Shown: positions 1 to 6,830, counted from the stretch's first letter. The stretch: DNA of 7,450 bases from Rhodothermia bacterium (GCA_018679295.1 JAHHLP010000174.1:1-7450); one strand, 5' to 3'. Notes: generated from the sequence alone by a model not told the origin. A program made the numbers and translations.

Positions 1-1
1 G

Positions 2-1162
2 GACAAGTCGATCTCTCGGGCCAGAACGCTCAACGCCCTGGGCACGGTGTCTCATGAGATTGGCGACTACTCCGAGTCGGAAGCGTTGCTGACGGAGGCT
101 CTGGACATCTTCCGATTGCTCGACGATGAAGTTGGACAGGCCCTTGTCCTGAACAATCTCGGCTGGGTGGCTTGCGAAATCGGGGCTTTCGAGGAGGCGC
201 GCCGACTCTCGAGGGAAGCTCTCGATCTGAATCAGCAGATGGGAGATGTGCGGGGCCAGTCGCTCGCATTGAACAACATGGGCTGGGCGGCGACCTATCA
301 GTCGCACCTGGGAGAGGCGTTGACCCTCAATCGGGAGAGCGCCCGACTCCGACGCCTGGCCGGAGACCAGCGAGGTCTTGGCTTCAGTTTCGTGAACGTC
401 GGATGGGTATACCGTCTGCAAGCGAGATATGATGAGTCGTTTCTGCACCTCGACGACGCGTTAGCCATCTTCAAAGAGATCAAGGATACCCAACTGGAGG
501 GGTTCGCAGTCGGGATGCGCGCCGGAGTACTCTGGGATATGGGTGAGTATCAAGATGCTTTTGAGGGAATGATGCTGAGCCTTGATCTATGGCGTAAGTG
601 CGGCAACCAATGGGGAGTCGGCTGGTCCAGCTGCGCCCTCGCGATGATCTTGTTGGAGTTGGACAGGAAAGACGAGGCGGTCAAGCGGGCGGAAGCCGCG
701 TTGGATGTTTGCAGGAATACTACCGGCAGCTATCCTTCCGCACTCGGGCTGCAAGCGACCGCTGCCGTCTATGGAGCGACCGGCCGGAGGACTCAGTCGA
801 TCCAGCGGTTTGCGGAGGCAGTTCGGCTTCGCTTGAAACTCGGTGATGCATTGGGTTTGGCTGATATGCTGGAGGAGATTGTTCGCTGGGTTACAACGGC
901 AGATGAAAGGCAGCAAGCAAAAGACCTGCTCAGCGCAGCACGTGCCATTCGAACCGAAGTCGGCGGGCCGCCCCCGCCGCGTGTCCGGTCACTATATGAG
1001 ACCAACGATGTCGATACCGGCAACACCGGCACCCGGATTACCCAGACCGATTTGCCATTGGAACAAGCGATCAGGGATCTACAGCACCACTCGCGCATAG
1101 AGCCCTCCGGTAAACTCGCTCTCGACTACCTTGCCACGACGACCAATAACGAAAAGGCGTGA
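2..1162 (+). CDS. TPR-repeat protein, C-terminal part (5' end outside window)
   Basis: The reading frame is open from base 2, and the residues before the first in-window start codon (GTG at 47) already form a TPR helix (RARTLNALGTV). The gene therefore begins upstream, and 386 residues are visible. About six to seven tetratricopeptide units of roughly 40 residues follow, with the repeated pattern ALNNLGWVA / ALNNMGWAA / FVNVGWVYR and A-A-L at the helix B ends. TPR units form superhelical protein-binding scaffolds. The final 90 residues change character: a helical stretch (QQAKDLLSAARAIRTEVG), a PPPPR segment, a polar Thr/Asn/Asp linker, then LPLEQAIRDL. This resembles the tail of large AAA/NB-ARC-type predicted ATPases with TPR arrays (COG3903-like, often fused to LuxR, BTAD, cyclase or kinase domains); that assignment is inference because the N-terminus is missing. 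The stop overlaps the next gene's start by 4 bases, implying cotranscription with the dipeptidase. Confidence 0.88.
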   Translation, partial: DKSISRARTLNALGTVSHEIGDYSESEALLTEALDIFRLLDDEVGQALVLNNLGWVACEIGAFEEARRLSREALDLNQQMGDVRGQSLALNNMGWAATYQSHLGEALTLNRESARLRRLAGDQRGLGFSFVNVGWVYRLQARYDESFLHLDDALAIFKEIKDTQLEGFAVGMRAGVLWDMGEYQDAFEGMMLSLDLWRKCGNQWGVGWSSCALAMILLELDRKDEAVKRAEAALDVCRNTTGSYPSALGLQATAAVYGATGRRTQSIQRFAEAVRLRLKLGDALGLADMLEEIVRWVTTADERQQAKDLLSAARAIRTEVGGPPPPRVRSLYETNDVDTGNTGTRITQTDLPLEQAIRDLQHHSRIEPSGKLALDYLATTTNNEKA

Positions 1163-1878
1163 ACCTCACTCTACAGCTTGTTCTCCTCCTCGGAGCGGTC
1201 GCCAGCAATTCCGTCGGCCCAATCCCTCCGACGCATCCCGGACCGAATCTGGTAGACGTCTCCAAGCTGGACCCTACCATTGTAATTGACATGAGGTATG
1301 CTGGCCCCGACAACTTTGTAGGTCAGAAGATTGACGGGTACGAAAGCGCTGTTTGTCTGCTAACGCCTCATGCGGCCGAAGCCCTGACGCGTGTGAATCG
1401 CGACCTTTCAGGTCTCGGTTATCGGCTTGTCGTGTTCGATTGCTACAGACCGCAGCGTGCAGTCGACCATTTCGTCCGGTGGTCGCGGTATCCGCTCGAA
1501 ACCGCAACAAAGGAGGAGTACTATCCGAGGGTGGAAAAAAAGAGGTTGTTCTCACTCGGGTACATCGCTTCCCGGTCTGGCCACAGTCGTGGCAGCACCG
1601 TCGACGCGGGGCTGATGAAGGTGGACGAAGATTCGGCAGGCAGCGTACGCTTGACACCCGTCGACATGGGTACCCCGTTCGATTTCTTTGATGAACGGTC
1701 GCACACGGATGCCCCGGGGCTTACACCTGACCAGCGAATGCACCGCGACTTGCTCCGGAGCGTCATGGATGAATACGGCTTTCGCAACTATCGAAAGGAG
1801 TGGTGGCACTTCACGCTTCGCGGCGAGCCGTTTCCGGACTCATATTTTGATGTGGTGGTGAGAGAGTCTAGACGGTAG
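1159..1878 (+). CDS. D-alanyl-D-alanine dipeptidase, VanX/DdpX-like (peptidase M15D)
   Basis: This zinc metallopeptidase of 239 residues is predicted to hydrolyse the dipeptide D-Ala-D-Ala. The family signatures are intact: the substrate-side Arg in DCYRPQRAV (R97), the zinc ligands in SGHSRGSTVDAG (H142, D149), the MGTPFDFF block (about 170-177), and EWWHF with catalytic Glu E214 and zinc ligand H217. The H-x6-D and E-x2-H spacings equal those of VanX. The first 15 residues are hydrophobic and end in AVA before SNS, a possible signal peptide, though the n-region lacks a positive charge; periplasmic location is likely but not certain. The start is GTG at 1159: an in-frame stop lies 12 bases upstream and no earlier start exists. 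AAGG lies just before it, and it overlaps the TPR gene's stop (GTGA), so translational coupling is likely. No vanA/vanH-type ligase or dehydrogenase is adjacent, so a role in peptidoglycan recycling or D-Ala use fits better than glycopeptide resistance. Family recognition is firm; physiological role is inferred. Confidence 0.93.
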   Translation: MNLTLQLVLLLGAVASNSVGPIPPTHPGPNLVDVSKLDPTIVIDMRYAGPDNFVGQKIDGYESAVCLLTPHAAEALTRVNRDLSGLGYRLVVFDCYRPQRAVDHFVRWSRYPLETATKEEYYPRVEKKRLFSLGYIASRSGHSRGSTVDAGLMKVDEDSAGSVRLTPVDMGTPFDFFDERSHTDAPGLTPDQRMHRDLLRSVMDEYGFRNYRKEWWHFTLRGEPFPDSYFDVVVRESRR

Positions 1879-1900
1879 CAACCCGCTAGCAACCCGCTAG
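1876..1900. repeat. 11-bp perfect tandem duplication at converging stop codons
   Basis: The unit TAGCAACCCGC occurs twice back to back (1876-1886 and 1887-1897), followed by a further TAG. The first TAG is the stop codon of the dipeptidase. Read on the minus strand, the CTA at 1897-1899 is the stop codon of the converging LRR-porin gene. Only 18 bases separate the two coding regions, and no hairpin terminator is visible in them. Confidence 0.9.
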
Positions 1901-3813
1901 AACAAGATGCTCCATTCGAGCTGAATTCTTGTACCCTCGGCGGGACTTATCGCTTCCGATCGACGCTCCAAGGGTCTGGTAGTCATGACGCGGATTCCGA
2001 TGTTGCTGCGGTAGCCTATGTCGGCGGCCGCGTACACCTCGTGTCCCGAGAAGTTGGTCGCGTAATACGGCTGGTCGGTACTTCGAATCCGGTCCTCCCA
2101 TGAATAGCCTCCGGCAACGGCGAATTCCTCGACTCGACTAAAGGTGTAGGCGAGCATCCAGTCGCCCCCATTGCGGACATCACCGGCTGTGGCTTTCAGA
2201 GTCCAAGCGGATCTGGCGTCGCGGTTTGAAACCTTCGACGGATAGTCCTGGAAGTTGTAGAGAACATCCGTGCCGACGGAGACAGGCACCAGATAATCGA
2301 GCTTTAGCTCGAGGTTTATGCTGCCTATATGGTAGTTACGGTCGCCGAGGCGAACATCTTCACGACTGGGGTTGTGGGAATAGTCAAAGAGCGCGATTCC
2401 CGCTCGCAGGGAAACGGGCCGGCCGGAGGTCCACACCATGGCCTGTGCACCCGCGAGCCTCGTCATGTCGTTCAATGATACGTCACCGGCTGCGCCGAGC
2501 AAGAAATAGGCGAACGTACCGGAAGCTTGAATACCGGGAGTTAGAGACACGGAATGACTAGCCGACACTCCTTCTGGAGTGGAGTCAAGATCCCACAAAA
2601 CTTCCGTTTGTGTCCAGAACGGAAACTCTGACTTGCCTATCCAGAACTCCCCGTTCTCCCACGCATAGGCAGCAAAAGCGCGATGCACGGACAGCTCTCC
2701 GCGATCCACATCGTCGCCGAGGATAATATGGGAACGCGGCAAGGTGGATGATCTCGTGCGCACGCGTCCACCAATCCTGATTCGCGAAGACAGGTCGTGA
2801 TCAAAACCGATACCGAGCCTAACCAGCATTCGATCCTGATCTGGAAGCTCTGAACCATCGCCCGTTGCGAAGGATCGGTCCATCTCTGCACGAAATTGCA
2901 GGTCACCCGAGAATCGCAATGAACCCGCAGGACTGATCGCCTGGCCTCCCGAGCCATCCGCGAAGTCAGCGACCTCTACGCTGACAGGATGGCTCCGGAG
3001 CGCAAGGTTGGGGACGAGCGCATTGGTTACCTCGAGCACATAAGTACCCGCATCCTGAGCGGTTGCCGATACAATTCGCAGTTGGTCATCAAAGCATACG
3101 ATCTCTCCACCACGGTACCACACGTAGCGATCGTCCGGGTGCGGCGACCTGAGCGGCACGTGTAGGTTGATCGGGCTCCCGGCCTCAACCGTCACGTGCG
3201 CTGGACTTCCGAATTCTTTTTGGGCGTCGTAGCGCAACACCTCAGCGAGCCGCCGATTGGGCGCCAGATCGGTAAAGGAGAGTTGGTTCTGCGAAACATC
3301 TGCCACGAGTAGGCCGGTAAGCCGCTCGAGATTCGGCAGCGCCACCAGTTCGTTGTCGGCAAGAAAGAGCCCCTTTAGGTTTTTGAGATTGGTGATTTCT
3401 GATGGGACGCTGCCCTTCAATTCATTTCCGTCGAGTGAAAGATTCTGCAACGCCGTGAGATCGCCGATGGCACCTGGAAGGTGCCCCGATACATTGTTGG
3501 CGCCAAGGGCTAAAGCAACAACGCGACCGTTGCGGATTTCGACGTTCTCCCATTCGCCTGCGCTCAACCTGCTACTCAGCCAACCGGCCGATCGCCTCCA
3601 GTTGTGGCCGTCGGTCGCGTTGTACAGTGCGACAAGAGCCAGGGAGTCGCTGACGAGGGGCTCCAGTTCACTGAATGCAGAACCAACAGGCTCGACCGCC
3701 GACATTCGCGCGGCATGCAGGCTCTGAGCTCGAACGACCGTTGATCCCAAGAATGTAAGTGCAACGAGGAGGAAAGGACGTGCCCACTCGTCTGCCCGTC
3801 TATGCGTGCCCAT
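1897..3813 (-). CDS. Exported LRR + Ig-like + outer-membrane porin-like barrel protein
   Basis: The 638-residue protein has four recognisable parts. Residues 1-29 are a signal peptide: basic n-region MGTHRR, hydrophobic FLLVALTFLGSTVV, cleavage expected at VRA|QS. Residues about 55-180 are a leucine-rich-repeat module. It opens with the bacterial LRR cap pattern (LVALYNATDGHNW ... GEW) and has about four repeats of the L-xx-L-x-L-xx-N type (VVALALGANNVSG, LQNLSLDGNELKG, LKGLFLADNEL, LLVADVSQNQL). Residues about 205-281 look like one Ig-like domain, with core Trp W232 and the DAGTY tyrosine corner (254-258) but without the usual disulfide. Residues about 298-638 are rich in alternating polar/hydrophobic strands (LQFRAEM, VRLGIGF, IRIGGRVRTRS) and end in LEWSILF, a terminal Phe beta-signal for BAM insertion. 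This resembles the putative porins of Pfam Porin_5, an assignment from memory of the family style. The protein should sit in the outer membrane with the LRR-Ig part as a binding head. No Shine-Dalgarno is visible before the ATG. It converges on the dipeptidase and diverges from the aldo/keto reductase. Confidence 0.85.
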   Translation of the reverse strand: MGTHRRADEWARPFLLVALTFLGSTVVRAQSLHAARMSAVEPVGSAFSELEPLVSDSLALVALYNATDGHNWRRSAGWLSSRLSAGEWENVEIRNGRVVALALGANNVSGHLPGAIGDLTALQNLSLDGNELKGSVPSEITNLKNLKGLFLADNELVALPNLERLTGLLVADVSQNQLSFTDLAPNRRLAEVLRYDAQKEFGSPAHVTVEAGSPINLHVPLRSPHPDDRYVWYRGGEIVCFDDQLRIVSATAQDAGTYVLEVTNALVPNLALRSHPVSVEVADFADGSGGQAISPAGSLRFSGDLQFRAEMDRSFATGDGSELPDQDRMLVRLGIGFDHDLSSRIRIGGRVRTRSSTLPRSHIILGDDVDRGELSVHRAFAAYAWENGEFWIGKSEFPFWTQTEVLWDLDSTPEGVSASHSVSLTPGIQASGTFAYFLLGAAGDVSLNDMTRLAGAQAMVWTSGRPVSLRAGIALFDYSHNPSREDVRLGDRNYHIGSINLELKLDYLVPVSVGTDVLYNFQDYPSKVSNRDARSAWTLKATAGDVRNGGDWMLAYTFSRVEEFAVAGGYSWEDRIRSTDQPYYATNFSGHEVYAAADIGYRSNIGIRVMTTRPLERRSEAISPAEGTRIQLEWSILF

Positions 3814-4087
3814 GGTGACAGTTTGTGCGCGGTGAGTTGCTTTTTTGGCTGATCCAGGCGCTCACGTTGCCGATGGATCTTGCGCTAACACTGATTTACG
3901 AGTGAAACACCGCAATTCGCGCATGTGTGACATTGGTCCAAGTCGCTGTCCCTTGGCACCGCGATCGTGGCGACCTCTAATTGGATCTTTGAAGACGGAC
4001 CAAAATCGGCTCCCGTTGCTCGTATCGCTTGCTCCCTGTTAGTACGTTTAGACGTCAAGTTCGACGATATCATTGTGGTAGTAGTCC
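3814..4087. promoter_or_regulatory. Divergent intergenic region between LRR-porin and aldo/keto reductase
   Basis: These 274 bp must hold the start signals of both divergent genes. I found no convincing sigma-70 pair and no clean Bacteroidota-type -7/-33 pair. Visible structure is limited: a T6 run at 3841-3846 (an A-tract in the leader of the minus-strand gene), and GTCGC at 3942-3946 with its complement GCGAC at 3970-3974 enclosing a CGATCG core. No ORF with recognisable protein character and no tRNA or other RNA gene was seen. Confidence 0.5.
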
Positions 4088-5062
4088 ATGCGCACAAGGC
4101 AGCTCGGGTTCACCGATCTTCATCTAACGACTATTGGCCTCGGCACGTGGGCCATTGGCGGGCCGTGGGACTTCGGGTGGGGACCGCAGGACGATGAACT
4201 ATCGGTCGCCACCATTCACCGGGCGCTGGACCTCGGCATCAATTGGATTGACACGGCTCCCGCCTACGGACTGGGCCATTCGGAGGAGATCGTCGGCAAA
4301 GTCGTTGCGGGTCGGCGTGAAGACGTGTACGTGGCGACAAAGTGTGGCCTTGTCTGGGACAAGCCTTCCGATCGGAAGGTCAAGGGCCGTCTCAGAGCTG
4401 AGAGCGTCCGGAAGGAGGCGGAGGACAGCCTGCGAAGGCTGCAGGTGGACGTGATCGACCTATATCAGATTCACTGGCCCAATCCTGACGAGGATATCGA
4501 AGAGGCGTGGGAGGAAATCGCGCGACTCGTAGATGAGGGCAAGGTCCGCTACGCTGGGGTATCAAACTTCTCCGTCAGCCAGCTTCGACGCGTTTCCGAA
4601 ATCCATCCAGTCGCGTCGCTGCAGCCCCCATACAGCATGCTCGTGCGCGGAGTCGAGAACGAGCTGCTGGACTATTGTCTGCAGAACGAAATCGGCGTCG
4701 TCGCCTACAGTCCGATGCAGGCCGGCCTCCTGACGGGCAAGTTCACGCGCGAGCGACTGAACGCACTTCCGCCCGACGATTGGAGGCGGAAGAATGAGCA
4801 GTTCAGGGAGCCACGATTCTCGGCGAATCTCAAATTGGCCGAGAAGCTTGAGGTCGTGGCCGATCGATGCGGTCGAACGCTTGCGGAGTTCGCCATTGCC
4901 TGGGTGCTTCGGAGGCCGGAGGTCACATCCGCCATCGTAGGTGCGCGGCGTCCCGACCAGATCGAGGGTACGTTTCAGGCGGCAGACTGGGAGCTCACGT
5001 CAGCCGAGATCGATGAGATTGAGGAGTTGCTCGCGCGCTACGAGGCTGGAGCTTTCGCGTAA
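4088..5062 (+). CDS. Aldo/keto reductase, AKR11/IolS-like
   Basis: The 324-residue protein is a full-length NAD(P)H-dependent oxidoreductase with an (alpha/beta)8 barrel, predicted to reduce aldehydes or ketones to alcohols in the cytoplasm. The N-terminal RQLGFTDLHLTTIGLGTWAIGG is the family's usual opening. The catalytic tetrad is complete: D55 and Y60 in WIDTAPAYGLGHSE, K85 in VATKCG, H129 in LYQIHWPNPD. Further family blocks are GVSNFS (157-162), the VAYSPMQAGLLTGKF segment and, near the C-terminus, SAIVGARRPDQI (281-292), which binds the adenosine 2'-phosphate side of NADP. The layout (PYSMLVRGVE, YSPM, GLLTGKFT, then GARRPDQIE) is closest to the AKR11 group (Bacillus IolS/YhdN type) rather than the short AKR5 type. 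The ATG at 4088 gives the canonical N-terminus but has no clear ribosome-binding site. The physiological substrate cannot be read from the sequence, and neither neighbour suggests a pathway. Confidence 0.94.
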   Translation: MRTRQLGFTDLHLTTIGLGTWAIGGPWDFGWGPQDDELSVATIHRALDLGINWIDTAPAYGLGHSEEIVGKVVAGRREDVYVATKCGLVWDKPSDRKVKGRLRAESVRKEAEDSLRRLQVDVIDLYQIHWPNPDEDIEEAWEEIARLVDEGKVRYAGVSNFSVSQLRRVSEIHPVASLQPPYSMLVRGVENELLDYCLQNEIGVVAYSPMQAGLLTGKFTRERLNALPPDDWRRKNEQFREPRFSANLKLAEKLEVVADRCGRTLAEFAIAWVLRRPEVTSAIVGARRPDQIEGTFQAADWELTSAEIDEIEELLARYEAGAFA

Positions 5063-5063
5063 A

Positions 5064-5079
5064 CACCCGCGTGGGGGTG
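5064..5079. terminator. Weak hairpin between convergent genes
   Basis: CACCC (5064-5068) can pair with GGGTG (5075-5079) across a 6-base loop, immediately after the aldo/keto reductase stop and before the end of the converging gene. The stem is only 5 bp and no T-run follows on either strand. If it acts in termination it is not a canonical intrinsic terminator. Confidence 0.25.
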
Positions 5080-5087
5080 CGGAGGCG

Positions 5088-5765
5088 TCAGCGTCTTACC
5101 AGTGTCACGTGCTCCGTCAACAGCTCGCCAAAACCCGTTCGGACGTGACCGACGATTCCTTCCGGCTTCATGGTGCCGTAGAAGACGAGATCTGTATTGG
5201 CCGAACCGTTATTCCGGATGTTGAGCTTCAGGTACTGAGCCGTCACCTTTCCAGTCGCTGACGCGTACCGGGTCACGAGTTCGGCATCCTCACATTTTTC
5301 GGCGAGGAGGCTATAGGCTCCGTATCCGTAAACCTCTTCTCCTGAGTTTCTTAACTGGAAGTCGAGCGACCGTATCTCGTAGTCGCAGCCTCCTGAGGTC
5401 CAAAGTGAACCTACGGCGCCTGCCTCAACGGCTCCTGTCCATTGGCCGACCAGGTTGATAGTCGGCGCTTTCTCGGCTGCATCCTCAGCGCGGACTTCAG
5501 AGTCCCCACCGAAGTTGAAGTAGGTGTGGGCTGATCTGCTCGGCTCAATCGCAGCATTCCCCGGCGTGCCGCCGAAGACCTTGGCGGTTTCGACGCGGTC
5601 GACCACCGTTTCCGGGGCGGAAAGCGGCGCGAAGAAACTGCGAAGCGTTGATCGTTCACTGCTTACGTCCAGGAGCACGAGCGCGGCGGTCGTGACCCAA
5701 ACGGTGTGGAAGATAACAGACGTGCGAACCCCATTGGGTTTCGGAGGGCGATTCTGGGCATGCAT
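5088..5765 (-). CDS. Hypothetical membrane-anchored or secreted beta-rich protein
   Basis: I do not recognise this 225-residue protein. It begins with a basic n-region (PPKPNGVR), followed by one hydrophobic segment at about 15-33 (SVIFHTVWVTTAALVLL) with no good cleavage site and no lipobox, so an uncleaved N-terminal anchor is the simplest reading. Residues about 34-100 are a low-complexity, acidic/Ala/Ser linker. Residues about 103-225 look like a compact beta domain: a GQWTGAV start, then alternating strands (IRSLDFQLRNSG, EVYGYGAYSLL, GKVTAQYLKLNIRN, TDLVFYGTM, HVTLVRR). This is reminiscent of lipocalin-like or GxWxG small beta-barrels, but no family is assigned. The only two cysteines in the domain (C127, C158) could form a disulfide, consistent with a periplasmic or outer location. 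No Shine-Dalgarno precedes the ATG. It lies downstream of the MazG-like gene on the same strand with a 115-bp gap and may have its own promoter there. Confidence 0.72.
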   Translation of the reverse strand: MHAQNRPPKPNGVRTSVIFHTVWVTTAALVLLDVSSERSTLRSFFAPLSAPETVVDRVETAKVFGGTPGNAAIEPSRSAHTYFNFGGDSEVRAEDAAEKAPTINLVGQWTGAVEAGAVGSLWTSGGCDYEIRSLDFQLRNSGEEVYGYGAYSLLAEKCEDAELVTRYASATGKVTAQYLKLNIRNNGSANTDLVFYGTMKPEGIVGHVRTGFGELLTEHVTLVRR

Positions 5766-5810
5766 GGCAACTTGGCGGATGTAGATTCTGGCGAATCGGG
5801 TGGGTACGAC

Positions 5811-5833
5811 AGGACAACTGCCGAAAATGTCCT
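5811..5833. promoter_or_regulatory. Inverted repeat, possible operator
   Basis: AGGACA (5811-5816) and TGTCCT (5828-5833) form a perfect 6-bp inverted repeat with an 11-base spacer. Arm-to-arm centre distance is 17 bases. It lies about 45 bases upstream of the minus-strand hypothetical gene and just downstream of the candidate -10 hexamer, a typical repressor position. No regulator is identified; chance occurrence is possible. Confidence 0.3.
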
Positions 5834-5848
5834 TAAGACGATGTCTCG

Positions 5849-5876
5849 ATTATCGTACCCTTTCCGCGATCATTAA
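5849..5876 (-). promoter_or_regulatory. Candidate sigma-70-like promoter for the hypothetical gene
   Basis: Read on the minus strand, TTAATG (plus-strand 5871-5876) is followed after 16 bases by GATAAT (plus-strand 5849-5854), which matches TATAAT at 5 of 6 positions. The -35 matches only 3 of 6. It would start transcription about 75 bases upstream of the hypothetical gene's ATG, within the 115-bp gap after the MazG-like gene. Confidence 0.3.
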
Positions 5877-5880
5877 GCGC

Positions 5881-6363
5881 TCAGCCGGTCGCCAGGTCGC
5901 TCGTCCGCATGCTATCGATAACGCCTACGATATCCGGGGGCTGCCAATCCGGGGGCTTGATCCACTTGCCGTCTTCGCGCATGTACGATCCGGGTTCGAA
6001 TTTGCGCAGGTTGGCTGCGTCTACCTCTTCAAGGACGGGTTCGTCGTCAATGCCGAATGAAATGAGGGTTCCTACTGTGACGACCGAAATGTCCGCGCAT
6101 CCATCCACAACACCCTCCAGATCTACCTCCTTCGTAGCTTCGAAAGTTAGTTCGGTGCCATCGGAGGTCAGCTGAACCTCGACGTCGCCCCGGCCGGCCG
6201 CGACGTGGACTCCGAGGGCTTCGATCGTCTCCAGCGCTTCCTCAAGAATGAGTTTTGCCCGAAGCGTCCGAGTGTGCGCGTCGGGGATTTCCGGTTCCTC
6301 GGGAATCGTTTGGCCGACCTTCTGCATGAACTCACGGACGCGTTTATAATGAGGGGTAGGCAT
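5881..6363 (-). CDS. MazG/PRA-PH-like NTP pyrophosphohydrolase
   Basis: This 160-residue protein belongs by pattern to the all-alpha nucleoside-triphosphate pyrophosphohydrolase superfamily (MazG, PRA-PH, dUTPase-like), whose members remove pyrophosphate from (d)NTPs with Mg2+. It opens with YKRVREFMQKVGQTIPEEP and has the metal-binding helix LRAKLILEEALETIEALG (EExxE at E41, E42, E45). The second acidic helix is EGVVDGCADISVV (D87, D91), and the protein ends with REDGKWIKPPDWQPPDI, a tail shared with phage-type PRA-PH-like proteins. The Glu usually three residues before the first Asp appears shifted by one (E83). Residues about 52-79 are an extra beta-like insertion between the two acidic helices. 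The frame extends upstream to an ATG at 6558, but those 65 residues look non-coding and PTPHYKRV is the natural start, so I chose the ATG at 6363. Housecleaning of abnormal nucleotides is likely; the substrate is unknown. Confidence 0.82.
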   Translation of the reverse strand: MPTPHYKRVREFMQKVGQTIPEEPEIPDAHTRTLRAKLILEEALETIEALGVHVAAGRGDVEVQLTSDGTELTFEATKEVDLEGVVDGCADISVVTVGTLISFGIDDEPVLEEVDAANLRKFEPGSYMREDGKWIKPPDWQPPDIVGVIDSMRTSDLATG

Positions 6364-6557
6364 GGCGTAGTTACGTCTGTGGTGGGTGTATGCTGTAGAT
6401 GTGGCGCATGGGCAGGATTGTGCCGTAGGCACCTCTAAACTATGAACGGAACGCAACGATTGGGGCGACTGTGGAAAACTCTGTGTCCCGATGGGAATAC
6501 GAATTGGCTTATCTCGACGTTCTACAGGTTGAGAAGCATTCTTGTAAGGTGTGATCA
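6364..6557. promoter_or_regulatory. Divergent spacer between MazG-like gene and small membrane protein
   Basis: These 194 bp separate two divergent genes and should contain both promoters; I found no hexamer pair I would defend. The clearest local structure is a 13-bp hairpin, GTGCC-gta-GGCAC (6420-6432), about 60 bases upstream of the MazG-like start. It could be an operator or a leader stem. No convincing coding sequence was seen in the spacer. Confidence 0.4.
6546..6556 (+). promoter_or_regulatory. Ribosome-binding site of the small membrane protein
   Basis: AAGGTGTGATC precedes the ATG at 6558 by one base. It resembles the full complement of the 16S rRNA tail (AAGGAGGTGATC) with the GGAGG core damaged, and gives AAGG at a usable spacing of 8 bases. 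It is the best ribosome-binding site in the window and supports this start. Confidence 0.45.
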
Positions 6558-6830
6558 ATGACGCGCGAACTAGTTTTGTCGACGGTACTTAGCGTCGTAT
6601 GGCTCTCAATGTGCTTCATGGGCTTTGGAGCGCTCTACGCGCTGCTTGGAGACGTTCTTGGATTGCAGCGTATGATGGAGATCGAGCACGCGCTTGGCCG
6701 AATCAAGCTGCCGGGGACCTCTATAAGCCGCGTGTCACTGCTGTTTTTTAGTACTGCGATGGTTGTTGGGTCGCTTCCGATAAACCTTTACTGGCTAAAG
6801 AGGCTGCGTAAAGACCGAGATTCTCGCTGA
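6558..6830 (+). CDS. Small two-helix membrane protein, unknown function
   Basis: The protein has 90 residues and two clear hydrophobic helices, at about 5-30 (LVLSTVLSVVWLSMCFMGFG...) and about 58-80 (VSLLFFSTAMVVGSLPINLY). They are separated by a loop of about 27 residues containing GLQRMMEIEHALGRIKLPG. The C-terminus is strongly basic (KRLRKDRDSR), so by the positive-inside rule both termini are cytoplasmic. I do not recognise a family. The ATG is supported by the AAGG-type site upstream. The DksA-finger phosphatase gene starts 78 bp downstream on the same strand, so cotranscription is plausible and the protein could be a membrane partner of that phosphatase; this is inference from position only. 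Confidence 0.75.
   Translation: MTRELVLSTVLSVVWLSMCFMGFGALYALLGDVLGLQRMMEIEHALGRIKLPGTSISRVSLLFFSTAMVVGSLPINLYWLKRLRKDRDSR

Noticed and set aside
47..1162. TPR protein starting at GTG 47
   Set aside because: The frame is open to base 2 and the upstream codons continue a TPR helix, so the true start is outside the window.
1159..1878. Glycopeptide-resistance vanX
   Set aside because: The enzyme family matches, but no vanH, vanA/B-type ligase or VanRS genes flank it; M15D dipeptidases are common outside resistance clusters.
3257..3727. Plus-strand ORF of 156 codons opposite the LRR region
   Set aside because: It is Ser/Arg-rich and without motifs, and it is antisense to well-formed leucine-rich repeats.
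3814..4087. A tRNA, small RNA gene or CRISPR in the largest intergenic gap
   Set aside because: No cloverleaf, no direct-repeat/spacer pattern and no terminator-like hairpin with a T-run were seen.
5063..5087. Strong bidirectional intrinsic terminator
   Set aside because: Only a 5-bp stem without a T-run is present; listed as a weak hairpin instead.
6504..6528. Promoter TTGGCT ... TACAGG before the small membrane protein
   Set aside because: The hexamers are only 13 bases apart, too close for a sigma-70-type promoter.
6364..6558. N-terminal extension of the MazG-like protein to an ATG at 6558
   Set aside because: The 65 extra residues have composition unlike a protein domain, would fill the whole divergent spacer, and would abut the start of the plus-strand gene. 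The recognisable domain begins at the ATG at 6363.
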